Assembly: GCA_001795165.1 (NCBI GenBank)
Contig: MGNS01000007.1
Coordinates: 31,815 to 45,485 of the forward strand
Source: Chloroflexi bacterium RBG_16_57_11
GTDB taxonomy: Bacteria; Chloroflexota; Anaerolineae; Anaerolineales; UBA4823
Direction: 5' to 3'
Length of the DNA stretch: 13,671 bases
Shown here: positions 1-6,175 of the stretch, one piece after another
Position numbering within the stretch: the stretch's first letter is position 1
How the letters are laid out: each line of letters starts with the position of its first letter
Notes under the pieces: generated by a model
The model's database searches: none
Told to the model about the DNA's origin: nothing
What the model saw: the letters and a program-made list of their open reading frames with translations, nothing else
Made by a program: the position numbers and the translations under genes

Positions 1-132
1 CGCTTCGACTTTTTGCTGTAGCTGCAATTTCTCATACTGGCTTTGTTTATAGTAATAGCCGAGCGCCGCACCCAGAAAAAACAGAATGGGTAGGGCGATC
101 AGCTCGATCAAAATGAATGTCCAAATCGTCAT
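1..132 (-). CDS. rny: N-terminus of probable ribonuclease Y (partial, cut by window edge)
   Basis: Forty-four codons are visible, reading leftwards from an ATG at 132 and running off the window. The peptide starts with a hydrophobic segment (about residues 3-27, from TIWTFILI to ALGYYY) followed by a Lys/Gln/Glu-rich helical stretch (KQSQYEKLQLQQKVEA). This matches the layout of RNase Y: an N-terminal membrane anchor, then a long coiled coil, then KH and HD domains, which would lie outside the window. RNase Y is a membrane-bound endoribonuclease that starts mRNA decay. The start codon overlaps the recX stop as ATGA (129-132), and an AGAGGG ribosome site lies 7 nt upstream, so the two genes are translationally coupled. 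Identity is inferred from the N-terminal architecture and from the common recA-recX-rny gene order. Any other anchored coiled-coil protein remains possible, because no catalytic domain is visible. Confidence 0.6.
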   Translation of the reverse strand, partial: MTIWTFILIELIALPILFFLGAALGYYYKQSQYEKLQLQQKVEA

Positions 133-785
133 AAGAATCCCTCTTCTTCAGTTATTGATTCCTCACCGTGCATTTCCTGCCAGATCTTCGCGATCGCCTG
201 AGCGCTGGCGCCATAGTTGAAGCCGCGCTGGGCCAGATAACGGTACATCTTCTGGCGGAAATCGTTCCACTCCAGGTCTTTGTATTTACGCGCCGGACGC
301 AAGGCCGCCTGGTATGCCATTGCGTCATCGTCAATCGCCTCCAGCGATTGTTCTATTACCTGCGCATCGACGCCGCGCCGGCTCAGCTCGTAGGCCAGCG
401 CACGGCGGCTGCGCGGGTGAAACTCGGTACGATTTTCTACCCAGGCTTGCGCAAACTCAGCGTCGTTTATCAATCCGCTCTGTTTAAGCCGCTCGATGAC
501 CTCCTGGCGGCGCTCCTCGGGCACGGCATGTCGTCCAAGAAGCTGGCGAATTTCGCTTTCGCTGCGCGGCCGGTATTGAATCAACCTCAAAGCGCGCTGG
601 TAGGCGACTTCACGCTCGTCCTCTATCCGTAGCTGGGTGATCTTTTCGTCGCTTAGCTCCTGACCCACCACCAGCCAGGCTGCTACGATGCGCGCCAGGC
701 CGAAGGCGTATTCACCATCTAGAAACACATTCACGCGCTCGCGGTTGCGTTTTTGCAGGGTCAGGGCAGTGATTGTATGGTTCAT
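129..785 (-). CDS. recX: RecX, regulatory protein of RecA
   Basis: The 218-residue protein has the RecX layout. A short N-terminal beta segment (ITALTLQKRNRERVNVFLDG) is of the kind found in longer RecX proteins. Three-helix repeats follow: one around residues 60-105 (ALRLIQYRPRSESEIRQLL), one around 106-150 (GLINDAEFAQAWVENR) and a last one around 150-205 (KYKDLEWNDFRQKMYRYLAQRGF). RecX binds RecA filaments in the cytoplasm and limits or promotes their disassembly. Its stop codon overlaps the rny-like start. The ribosome site is weak (AAAGAAG just before the ATG), and a hairpin with a T-rich tail lies only about 8-48 nt upstream. The gene follows the divergent RecA-family gene on the same strand after a 373-bp gap, and a terminator-like hairpin lies between them. 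RecX may therefore be transcribed separately. Family assignment is firm. The partner RecA is uncertain because the neighbouring RecA is so divergent. Confidence 0.9.
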   Translation of the reverse strand: MNHTITALTLQKRNRERVNVFLDGEYAFGLARIVAAWLVVGQELSDEKITQLRIEDEREVAYQRALRLIQYRPRSESEIRQLLGRHAVPEERRQEVIERLKQSGLINDAEFAQAWVENRTEFHPRSRRALAYELSRRGVDAQVIEQSLEAIDDDAMAYQAALRPARKYKDLEWNDFRQKMYRYLAQRGFNYGASAQAIAKIWQEMHGEESITEEEGFL

Positions 786-1158
786 CTTCTTTAAAAATAA
801 TCAGCCGCGCTCCTTGCCAGACAGAACGCGGCCGCCAGTGTCCCTGCTTGAATTGCGGATCTCAGATGTGTTTCGCGGTAATAAATTGTAAGCTTAAGCG
901 CGCTGCCATCAGCGGATGGCGCTATCGCCTGGTTTTGCTCATGTCCTATTACCGTATGCCTGATGCATTGATTGTGATGTGCTTCTTTCGCCTGGTTTGA
1001 CTAACTTAAATTTCCGCCGTCAGCTCGATTACTTGCACGCAGAACTGACCCTGCACCATTACAATCATTGCCCTGAGATCACATATCGCTTAACAATGCA
1101 TCCAGATCGCATTGCTTGGTCACTTGATGGCCGCTGAGAAAATAATAAGCAAGGAGAG
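786..1158. other. Gene-free gap between the RecA-like gene and recX
   Basis: There is no convincing coding sequence on either strand in this 373-bp stretch. It is more AT-rich than its surroundings. It holds a terminator-like hairpin at its right edge (1153-1170, just after the RecA-like gene), a 6-bp hairpin at 905-920 (GCCATC/GATGGC with a 4-nt loop), and a GC-rich hairpin with a T-rich tail at its left edge (793-832, just before recX). Short open frames exist (for example 773-1000 plus), but they resemble no family I know and have no ribosome site. I could not identify a clear sigma-70 promoter for recX, and I saw no GAAC-N4-GTTC type LexA box. It may be a degraded region, a spacer, or a small untranslated RNA. 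Confidence 0.5.
793..832 (-). terminator. Hairpin with T-rich tail just upstream of recX (attenuator-like)
   Basis: Read on the minus strand, GCCGCG (832-827) pairs perfectly with CGCGGC (809-804) across a 17-nt loop. The tail TGATTATTTTT (803-793) follows. This resembles a rho-independent terminator and ends only about 8 nt before the recX start codon at 785. In that position it could act as an attenuator of readthrough into recX. The loop is long and the T run is interrupted, so the call is tentative. Confidence 0.35.
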
Positions 1159-1170
1159 CTATATCTCTCC
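1141..1170 (-). terminator. Probable intrinsic terminator of the RecA-like gene, overlapping its stop codon
   Basis: On the minus strand, GGAGAG (1170-1165) pairs perfectly with CTCTCC (1158-1153) across the 6-nt loop ATATAG. The stop codon TAG of the RecA-like gene (1161-1159) sits in that loop. The stem is followed by TTGCTTATTATT, a T-rich but interrupted tail. The stem is short (6 bp, 4 of them GC), so termination would be moderate. If it works, recX would need its own promoter or readthrough. Confidence 0.45.
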
Positions 1171-2121
1171 GGATAACGGTGTTCTCAGCAGCTTCTGGCG
1201 AATGCCCTGTTCCATTGGTCGGATCAGCGCCTGGCGTTCCAGCGTTTCGATCGCCTGTGTGCGTCCGATCCCCAGGTTCAGCCCCTGCAAGGTGAATGCC
1301 TCCCCTTGCTGGTGGATCAAGCCTGCCTGGAGTCCCAGGTCAAAAACCTCGCCGCTATAATTTATTCCTTGATTGTATATTATATCAAACTCTACACGAA
1401 GGGGGGGCGCGACATTTTGATTCCTCAAGATTTTCACTTGCACGCGCTGTCCGGTGATGACCCCATTCTCCAGGAGGTGGCCGGTTGCTTGCAGCCTGAG
1501 ACGCAAACCGGCGTGCAGCTTGAGCGCCAGGCGGGAAAGGTGGGCCGATAGCTGGTGATACGCTTCGCTCCTGTGCTGTTGCGACCGGTTCGTAAACAAC
1601 ACGACCGCCTGGCTCCTGTTTACCACCGGGGTAAGCTTTCGTAACAAGAGCGACAATAGCTTATCAATGTTACTGCCTGCCACAGCCGAGGGGTTGATCC
1701 CTAAAGGCAGGCCTAATTCATCGCGTGAGGTCAGGGCATCAACCGAGTCCAGCACAACCACAATCCCCGATTGTGTTCCAATCAATGCCTCCAGGGTGTC
1801 AAAAGCTTGTTCGGCGTCGGGCGGGCTGGTAAATAACAAATGTTGTAATGCTACCCCGCAACTCATGGCGTAAACCGGATTGAAACTGTGATCTGTGTCG
1901 ATCCACGCACATAACCTCTCCATTCGCTGCGCATGTGCAACAATGTGCTGGCACAGCGTGGTTTTTCCGCTGGATTCTGTTCCGCTGATCTCAACGAATT
2001 GACCGCACGAGATGCCGCCGGCGCCCAAAGCGAGGTCCAACCCCAGCGAGCCGGTAGGTATGGCTGCCAGGCGTGGCGTGAATTCGTATTCCGGGTTTTT
2101 TTTCTCTTCTGCCTGGCTCAT
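1159..2121 (-). CDS. Divergent RecA-family ATPase
   Basis: The 320-residue protein is RecA-like over its core: IPTGSLGLDLALGAGG (21-36), Walker A GTESSGKTT (47-55), a Walker B-type strand VVVLDSVDAL (121-130) and a RecA-like late core around GINYSGEVFDLG (252-263). It departs from canonical RecA at key sites. The N-terminal polymerisation helix and strand are missing (the core begins at about residue 20). Catalytic Glu96 aligns with Asp77. The L1 and L2 loops are unrelated in sequence, although L2 keeps its length. Gln194 aligns with Arg179, the Gly-Gly at 211-212 is lost, Phe217 aligns with Leu202, and Lys248/Lys250 align with Arg233/Gln235. The acidic C-terminal tail is also absent. It probably binds ATP but may not form normal recombination filaments. 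The start was chosen because all upstream frames have stops. It lies upstream of recX on the same strand, the usual recA position. It may be a second RecA paralogue, with a standard RecA elsewhere, or the organism's only, fast-evolved RecA. I leave the symbol blank for that reason. Confidence 0.85.
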   Translation of the reverse strand: MSQAEEKKNPEYEFTPRLAAIPTGSLGLDLALGAGGISCGQFVEISGTESSGKTTLCQHIVAHAQRMERLCAWIDTDHSFNPVYAMSCGVALQHLLFTSPPDAEQAFDTLEALIGTQSGIVVVLDSVDALTSRDELGLPLGINPSAVAGSNIDKLLSLLLRKLTPVVNRSQAVVLFTNRSQQHRSEAYHQLSAHLSRLALKLHAGLRLRLQATGHLLENGVITGQRVQVKILRNQNVAPPLRVEFDIIYNQGINYSGEVFDLGLQAGLIHQQGEAFTLQGLNLGIGRTQAIETLERQALIRPMEQGIRQKLLRTPLSGEI

Positions 2122-2153
2122 TGTCAGCGTTTCTACTCTCTCACTTCAGTACG

Positions 2154-2182
2154 AGTTTACATGAATCACGGTTTTATAGCAA
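2154..2182 (-). promoter_or_regulatory. Likely sigma-70 promoter of the RecA-like gene
   Basis: On the minus strand, TTGCTA (2182-2177) and TAAACT (2159-2154) are separated by exactly 17 nt. This places the transcription start about 25 nt before the RecA-like start codon at 2121. No LexA operator of the GAAC-N4-GTTC kind is visible nearby, so SOS control is not apparent from sequence. The divergent maeB promoter must share this 111-bp gap, but I could not place a convincing -35 for it. TAAAAT at 2190-2195 is a possible maeB -10. Confidence 0.45.
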
Positions 2183-2232
2183 GGTGAGGTAAAATCACAC
2201 AAGACCATCCGATGAACCTGAGGAAAATTAAT

Positions 2233-4491
2233 ATGCGAAAAATTACCCGTGAAGATGCTCTTGAATATCACCGCCTGGGAGGGAAGCCCGGTAAAGTCGC
2301 GATTGTCCCGACCAAGCCAATGGCGACCCAGTTTGATTTATCTTTGGCTTACTCTCCCGGGGTCGCGATACCGGTTTTGGAGATCGCCGATAACCCGGAT
2401 CTGGCTTATGAGTACACCTCGAAGGGCAACTTGGTTGCTGTGGTCTCGAATGGCACGGCGATTCTTGGTCTGGGTGACCGCGGCGCCCTGGCCGGCAAAC
2501 CGGTGATGGAGGGCAAGGGGGTGCTGTTCAAGAAGTTCGCCGATGTGGATGTTTTCGATATCGAGGTGAACACCCACGACCCGGAGCTGCTCATCCAGGT
2601 CGTGGCCGCAATCTCACCGACCTTTGGCGGTATCAATCTGGAAGATATCAAAGCCCCAGAATGTTTTCACATCGAAGAGACGCTCAAGTCGATGCTGGAT
2701 ATTCCGGTCTTCCACGATGACCAGCATGGCACGGCGATCATCTCCGGCGCCGCACTGCTGAATGGCCTGGAGGTGATCGGCAAGCGCATCGATGAGATTA
2801 AAATCGCGGTCTCCGGCGCGGGCGCCTCAGCCATCTCCTGTGCCGAGCTGACCATCCGCCTGGGCGCCAGGCGCGAAAATATCACCCTGGTAGATACCCG
2901 TGGAGTGGTCTATAAAGGGCGCCTCGATGGGATGAACCAATACAAAGAGCGCCTGGCTGCCGACACCGACGCTCGTACCCTGGCGGACGCAGTGCGTGGC
3001 GCCGATGTTTTTTACGGCCTTTCGGCCGCCGATATCCTCACACCGGAAATGGTGAAGACAATGGCGGAATTGCCCCTGATCTTTGCAATGGCAAACCCCG
3101 ATCCGGAGATACGCTACGAGCTGGCTCGCGAGGCCCGACCAGACGCCATTGTTGCTACCGGGCGATCCGATTATCCTAACCAGATTAACAATGTCTTGGG
3201 TTTCCCATTCATTTTCCGTGGCGCCCTGGATGTGCGCGCTCGGGCGATCAATGAAGAAATGAAGGTAGCTGCCGCGCAGGCCCTTTCAGCGCTTACCAAA
3301 GAAGACGTGCCGGATAGCGTGTTGCGCGCCTACGGGCTGGAAAACCTGAAGTTTGGCCCTGAATACATCCTCCCCAAGCCACTCGACCCGCGCGTGATGC
3401 TGTGGGAATCTCCGGCGGTTGCCAAAGCCGCCATGGAGACCGGTATGGCACGAAAGCAAATCGATCTGGATGAGTACCGCGAGCAACTTACCTTCCGCCT
3501 GGGCAAGGGCGAGCAGGTGCGGCATTTCATCCTGCAAAAAGCGCAGAGTAGTATGCCGCAGAAACGCATCGTCTTCGCCGAGGGAGAGGAGCCGAAAATT
3601 TTACGCGCCGCTGCGCAAATCGTGGATGAGAAAATTGGCCTGCCTCTTTTGATCGGACGCCCGGAGGTGATTGGAAGAGAGCTCGAGCGCTTGGGGCTGG
3701 AATGCTGCGCCGAGATCGTGGATCCGGCGAGCTTCACACGCGTCGATGAGTATGCCCGGGCCTTAAATGAGATCCGCCAGCGTAAGGGACTGACCCTGAA
3801 AGACGCCCGGCGGTTGGTGCGCCAGCCGAATATCCTTGGCCCGATGATGGTCAAAATGGGTGACGCGGATGCGTTTGTCTCCGGCTTGACGCACGACTAC
3901 CCGGATGTAATTCGCCCGGCATTGCAAATCCACCACACCCGTGAAGGCGCTCGGCTCGCCGCCGGGGTCTATATTATGGTTGTCGAAGATCGCACCTACC
4001 TCTTCACCGACGCGACGGTGAACATCGATCCTACTGCCGAAGACCTGGCGGAGATCGCTATCCTGGCGGCGGACTTTGCCCGCCATCTAGGACTGGAGCC
4101 GCGTGTGGCATTGCTTTCCTTCTCGAACTTTGGGAGCACGCGCCATCCGCTTTCTGATAAAGTGCGCTCGGCCGTAGAAATGATCAAACGCCAGCGCCCC
4201 GATCTGGTCGTTGAGGGTGAAATGCAAGCGGATACAGCGGTTGTGCCAGAGATTGTCGAAGAACGTTACCCCTTCAGCCGGGTAAAAGACGCCAATGTCC
4301 TGGTCTTCCCTTCGCTGGAGTCGGCCAACATCGCCTATAAGCTGCTGGCCCGGCTGGGAAATGCTCAAGCGATTGGGCCGATCCTCCTGGGAATGGGCGC
4401 GCCGGTGCATGTTTTACAGACGGGTGACGAGGTCAGGGATATCGTCAACATGGCTGCTGTTGCCGTGATGGATTCTCTGAGCCGCGCCTGA
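2233..4491 (+). CDS. maeB: NADP-dependent malic enzyme with phosphotransacetylase-like domain (MaeB type)
   Basis: The enzyme decarboxylates L-malate to pyruvate with reduction of NADP in the cytoplasm, linking the TCA cycle to pyruvate and NADPH supply. From the chosen start it is 752 residues, close to E. coli MaeB (759). Residues up to about 420 are the malic enzyme part: LAYSPGVA with the catalytic Tyr near 40, GKGVLFKKFA near 95, metal-binding EDIKAPE (137-143) and HDDQHGTA (161-168), and the nucleotide-binding GAGASA (195-200). The remainder is a phosphotransacetylase-like domain (LIGRPEVI, NFGSTRHPLSDK, GPILLGMGAPVHVL). In characterised MaeB proteins this domain is regulatory, responds to acetyl-CoA and is not an active Pta. 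The ATG at 2233 is preferred over the in-frame ATG at 2212, because GAGG lies 9 nt before it and homology begins there (RKITREDALEYH). It is divergent from the RecA-like gene and followed after 19 nt by the PTP remnant. Confidence 0.95.
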   Translation: MRKITREDALEYHRLGGKPGKVAIVPTKPMATQFDLSLAYSPGVAIPVLEIADNPDLAYEYTSKGNLVAVVSNGTAILGLGDRGALAGKPVMEGKGVLFKKFADVDVFDIEVNTHDPELLIQVVAAISPTFGGINLEDIKAPECFHIEETLKSMLDIPVFHDDQHGTAIISGAALLNGLEVIGKRIDEIKIAVSGAGASAISCAELTIRLGARRENITLVDTRGVVYKGRLDGMNQYKERLAADTDARTLADAVRGADVFYGLSAADILTPEMVKTMAELPLIFAMANPDPEIRYELAREARPDAIVATGRSDYPNQINNVLGFPFIFRGALDVRARAINEEMKVAAAQALSALTKEDVPDSVLRAYGLENLKFGPEYILPKPLDPRVMLWESPAVAKAAMETGMARKQIDLDEYREQLTFRLGKGEQVRHFILQKAQSSMPQKRIVFAEGEEPKILRAAAQIVDEKIGLPLLIGRPEVIGRELERLGLECCAEIVDPASFTRVDEYARALNEIRQRKGLTLKDARRLVRQPNILGPMMVKMGDADAFVSGLTHDYPDVIRPALQIHHTREGARLAAGVYIMVVEDRTYLFTDATVNIDPTAEDLAEIAILAADFARHLGLEPRVALLSFSNFGSTRHPLSDKVRSAVEMIKRQRPDLVVEGEMQADTAVVPEIVEERYPFSRVKDANVLVFPSLESANIAYKLLARLGNAQAIGPILLGMGAPVHVLQTGDEVRDIVNMAAVAVMDSLSRA

Positions 4492-4510
4492 TACCGTTCT
4501 GGGACGGCCT

Positions 4511-4654
4511 ATGGGACGCATCCGGCGCATCGGCTTTGTTTGCTTGGGCAACATCGGGCGCAGCCCGCTGGCAGAAAACCTTTTTCGCCACCTGGCCAGG
4601 CAAAAAGGGATCGATGGTCGCTACGAGACGACCTCTGCAGGCACCTTAAAATAA
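4511..4654 (+). pseudogene. Truncated low-molecular-weight protein tyrosine phosphatase (N-terminal third only)
   Basis: The 47-codon frame carries the hallmark N-terminus of LMW-PTP/arsenate-reductase-fold phosphatases: IGFVCLGNIGRSPLAENLF with the CX5R loop (Cys11, Arg17), then a helix and YETTSAGT near residues 39-45. In intact members (about 150 residues) the next segment has a Gly-x-Pro-x-Asp-x-Arg region, and later the DP general acid motif. Here the frame meets LK and a TAA immediately after SAGT, and none of the remaining frames continues the family. The rest of the space is occupied by the convergent aminotransferase gene, whose last codons overlap this remnant at 4621-4654. It starts 19 nt after maeB and has only a weak ribosome site (GGGACGG). 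It probably makes no active phosphatase because the general acid Asp is missing. The second Cys usual in CLGNICRS is Gly, which other families tolerate. Confidence 0.75.
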
Positions 4655-6030
4655 CCCTCAAAATCCGGCTGCCAGCCGGCCGGGTGGTATTCGCCTGTGG
4701 TGATATCTTGTGTGTAAACCCCTTTGTAATCGCCGCCTGCAATCTTGGTCAGCGCCTCGATAAATCCATCGACATCTTCCAACGAGTTGTAAAGGCCAAA
4801 GGAAGCTCGGATCAGGCCGGGCATGTCAGATTTATCTTTCCCCAGCATGCGCTCGCGCACCTGGCGAGCCTCTTCGGCCGTCAGGCCGAGCAAGTGCAGG
4901 ATATACGGGTGAGCGCAGAAACAGCCGCTGCGTACTCCTACCCCAAACTCGTACCCTAAAATTGCAGAGGCCTTGAAGTGCATTACATCCTTAATGGAGA
5001 ACGGGATGACGCCCAACCGGGTGGGAGCATTGGCCGGGTCTGTATCGCCGTAAACGTGCACCGCGGGTAAATTCCTCAGCCGCCGGAGAGCGTATTCAGT
5101 CAGCTCGGCTTCGTGTTGGGATACGCTATCCATGCCGATTGCATTCAGTTGTGCGATGGCTGCCGCCAGTGCTACCGCGCCGATCGTGTTGGGGCTGCCG
5201 GCTTCATCTCGATCTGGCGGCTCGGCCCAAACCACGTCATCCAATGTCACGATCTCCACTGTGCCGCCGCCACGCAGGTCAGGGTCGCCGCTCTCGAAGG
5301 TGTCGCGCCGTCCAACCAGCGCACCGGTGCCAAAGGGGGCGTACATCTTGTGCGCTGAGATGGTCACGTAATCCAGGTGCGCCGGTTCATCCAGCGGGAG
5401 CAGGTCCACCTGGCGATGGGGCGCCAGCTGAGCACAGTCCACTAATATTTGCGCTCCGGCTTTATGCGCCTTCTCAGCCAGGCGGTGGATTGGAATGAGA
5501 AAGCCGGTAACATTGCTTGCACCGGTGATCGCCACCAGGGCGACTCGGCTTCCAAATGCCTTCATCTTGGCGTCAAAATCGGCCTCGTCCAGCCGTCCAT
5601 CCGGTGTCAGGCCAACATGAACGGTTCGCGCCACACTGCGCCAGGGCAAATCGTTCGAATGGTGCTCCATGCCGCTGGTAATGACCACATCCTTTTCTGC
5701 CGTGAACGGGAAGCGGCGCGCCAGCTTGTTGATGGCTTCGGTGGTGTTCTTACCAAAAATACAGGTGTGTTTCACAGGGTCGGCGCCAACGAACCTCAGC
5801 ACAGCCTGGCGTGCCTGTTCATAGGCGTGCGTGGAGAGCTGGCTCTTGAAGCCAGTCCCACGATGCACGCTGCTGTAGTAGGGTAGGAAGTTGTTCACCG
5901 CTTCCTGAACAGCTCGCAGGGATGGGGTAGAGGCTGCGTTATCCAGGTTTATATATCTCCGCAGGGTCCCATCCAGCAAAGGCACCTGGCTATCTACGCC
6001 GACGAACAAATTCTGGTAGGAATGATTCAT
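4621..6030 (-). CDS. SufS-like class V aminotransferase, probable cysteine desulfurase
   Basis: The 469-residue protein is a fold type I PLP enzyme of the Csd/SufS group. Visible motifs are YINLDNAASTP (26-36), EHHSNDLPW (122-130, the His stacking on PLP), ASNVTG (171-176), LVDCAQLAPH with the PLP-binding Asp198, SAHKMYAPFGTGAL with the Schiff-base Lys228, and RSGCFCAHP with Cys372 at the position of the catalytic Cys of SufS (RxGxxCA). Such enzymes take sulfur from cysteine as a persulfide for Fe-S or other sulfur pathways. The extra C-terminal 40 residues (GGDYKG, TGEYHPAGW) go beyond the SufS core, and no sufB, sufC, sufD or sufU lies nearby, so the exact substrate is uncertain. The start has a clear AGAGG 5 nt upstream. 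The last seven or so codons (VPAEVVS) are antisense to the PTP remnant, so the original C-terminus may have been replaced at the junction near 4646. Confidence 0.88.
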   Translation of the reverse strand: MNHSYQNLFVGVDSQVPLLDGTLRRYINLDNAASTPSLRAVQEAVNNFLPYYSSVHRGTGFKSQLSTHAYEQARQAVLRFVGADPVKHTCIFGKNTTEAINKLARRFPFTAEKDVVITSGMEHHSNDLPWRSVARTVHVGLTPDGRLDEADFDAKMKAFGSRVALVAITGASNVTGFLIPIHRLAEKAHKAGAQILVDCAQLAPHRQVDLLPLDEPAHLDYVTISAHKMYAPFGTGALVGRRDTFESGDPDLRGGGTVEIVTLDDVVWAEPPDRDEAGSPNTIGAVALAAAIAQLNAIGMDSVSQHEAELTEYALRRLRNLPAVHVYGDTDPANAPTRLGVIPFSIKDVMHFKASAILGYEFGVGVRSGCFCAHPYILHLLGLTAEEARQVRERMLGKDKSDMPGLIRASFGLYNSLEDVDGFIEALTKIAGGDYKGVYTQDITTGEYHPAGWQPDFEGYFKVPAEVVS

Positions 6031-6112
6031 TGAAGCCTCTCTTTGGATTACTGTAATAATGATGGCCCGACTCTGATAAAGGATTTGTGATTTAAAGAAT
6101 TTTGCAAAAACA

Positions 6113-6139
6113 GTCCTTTAATTCAGGTATTTAAGGGAC
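6113..6139. repeat. Imperfect inverted repeat in the divergent promoter region
   Basis: GTCCTTTAA (6113-6121) and TTAAGGGAC (6131-6139) are inverted copies with one position differing, which can form a T-G pair in a transcript, across a 9-nt spacer. The repeat ends 8 nt before the mraZ -35 box. On the minus strand it is followed by TGTTTTTG, so it could also act as a weak terminator. A protein-binding site affecting mraZ or the divergent aminotransferase gene is the other reading. Confidence 0.4.
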
Positions 6140-6146
6140 GAATTCC

Positions 6147-6175
6147 TTGCATTTCAGACCAATTTCGTATATACT
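6147..6175 (+). promoter_or_regulatory. mraZ (dcw cluster) promoter
   Basis: TTGCAT (6147-6152) and TATACT (6170-6175) are separated by exactly 17 nt, a near-consensus sigma-70 promoter. The predicted start of transcription is near 6182, inside the GTGGG repeats, giving a leader of about 80 nt before mraZ. The whole cluster from mraZ through murD could be transcribed from here. Confidence 0.8.

Noticed and set aside
168..632. 154-codon open frame on the plus strand inside recX
   Set aside because: It lies wholly antisense to recX, matches no family I recognise and has no ribosome site. It is a shadow frame.
905..920. 6-bp hairpin GCCATC/GATGGC in the gap before recX
   Set aside because: It is too short and has no T tract or neighbouring signal. 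One such hairpin in 373 bp is expected by chance.
773..1000. 75-codon plus-strand frame overlapping the recX start and the gap
   Set aside because: It has no recognisable domain and no ribosome site, and part of it is antisense to recX.
1081..1180. Open frame shifted relative to the end of the RecA-like gene, which could extend its C-terminus by about 30 residues
   Set aside because: The annotated frame keeps RecA-like C-terminal sequence up to its own stop, and the shifted tail resembles no RecA tail. I saw no slippery run at the junction.
2122..2232. Possible LexA/SOS box in front of the RecA-like gene
   Set aside because: No GAAC-N4-GTTC or similar palindrome is present between the promoter and the start codon.
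3330..3854. 174-codon open frame on the minus strand inside maeB
   Set aside because: It is antisense to a strongly conserved enzyme, with Arg/Ser-rich composition typical of a shadow frame.
4494..4507. Hairpin CCGT/ACGG just after maeB as a terminator
   Set aside because: It has only a 4-bp stem and no T-rich tail. The following PTP remnant is close enough to share the transcript.
4540..4959. 139-codon plus-strand frame spanning the PTP remnant and the aminotransferase 3' end
   Set aside because: It is in a different frame from the PTP homology and shows none of the later PTP motifs, so it does not rescue the truncated gene.
5449..5886. 145-codon plus-strand frame inside the aminotransferase gene
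   Set aside because: It is antisense to a protein with intact active-site motifs. No family resemblance was seen.
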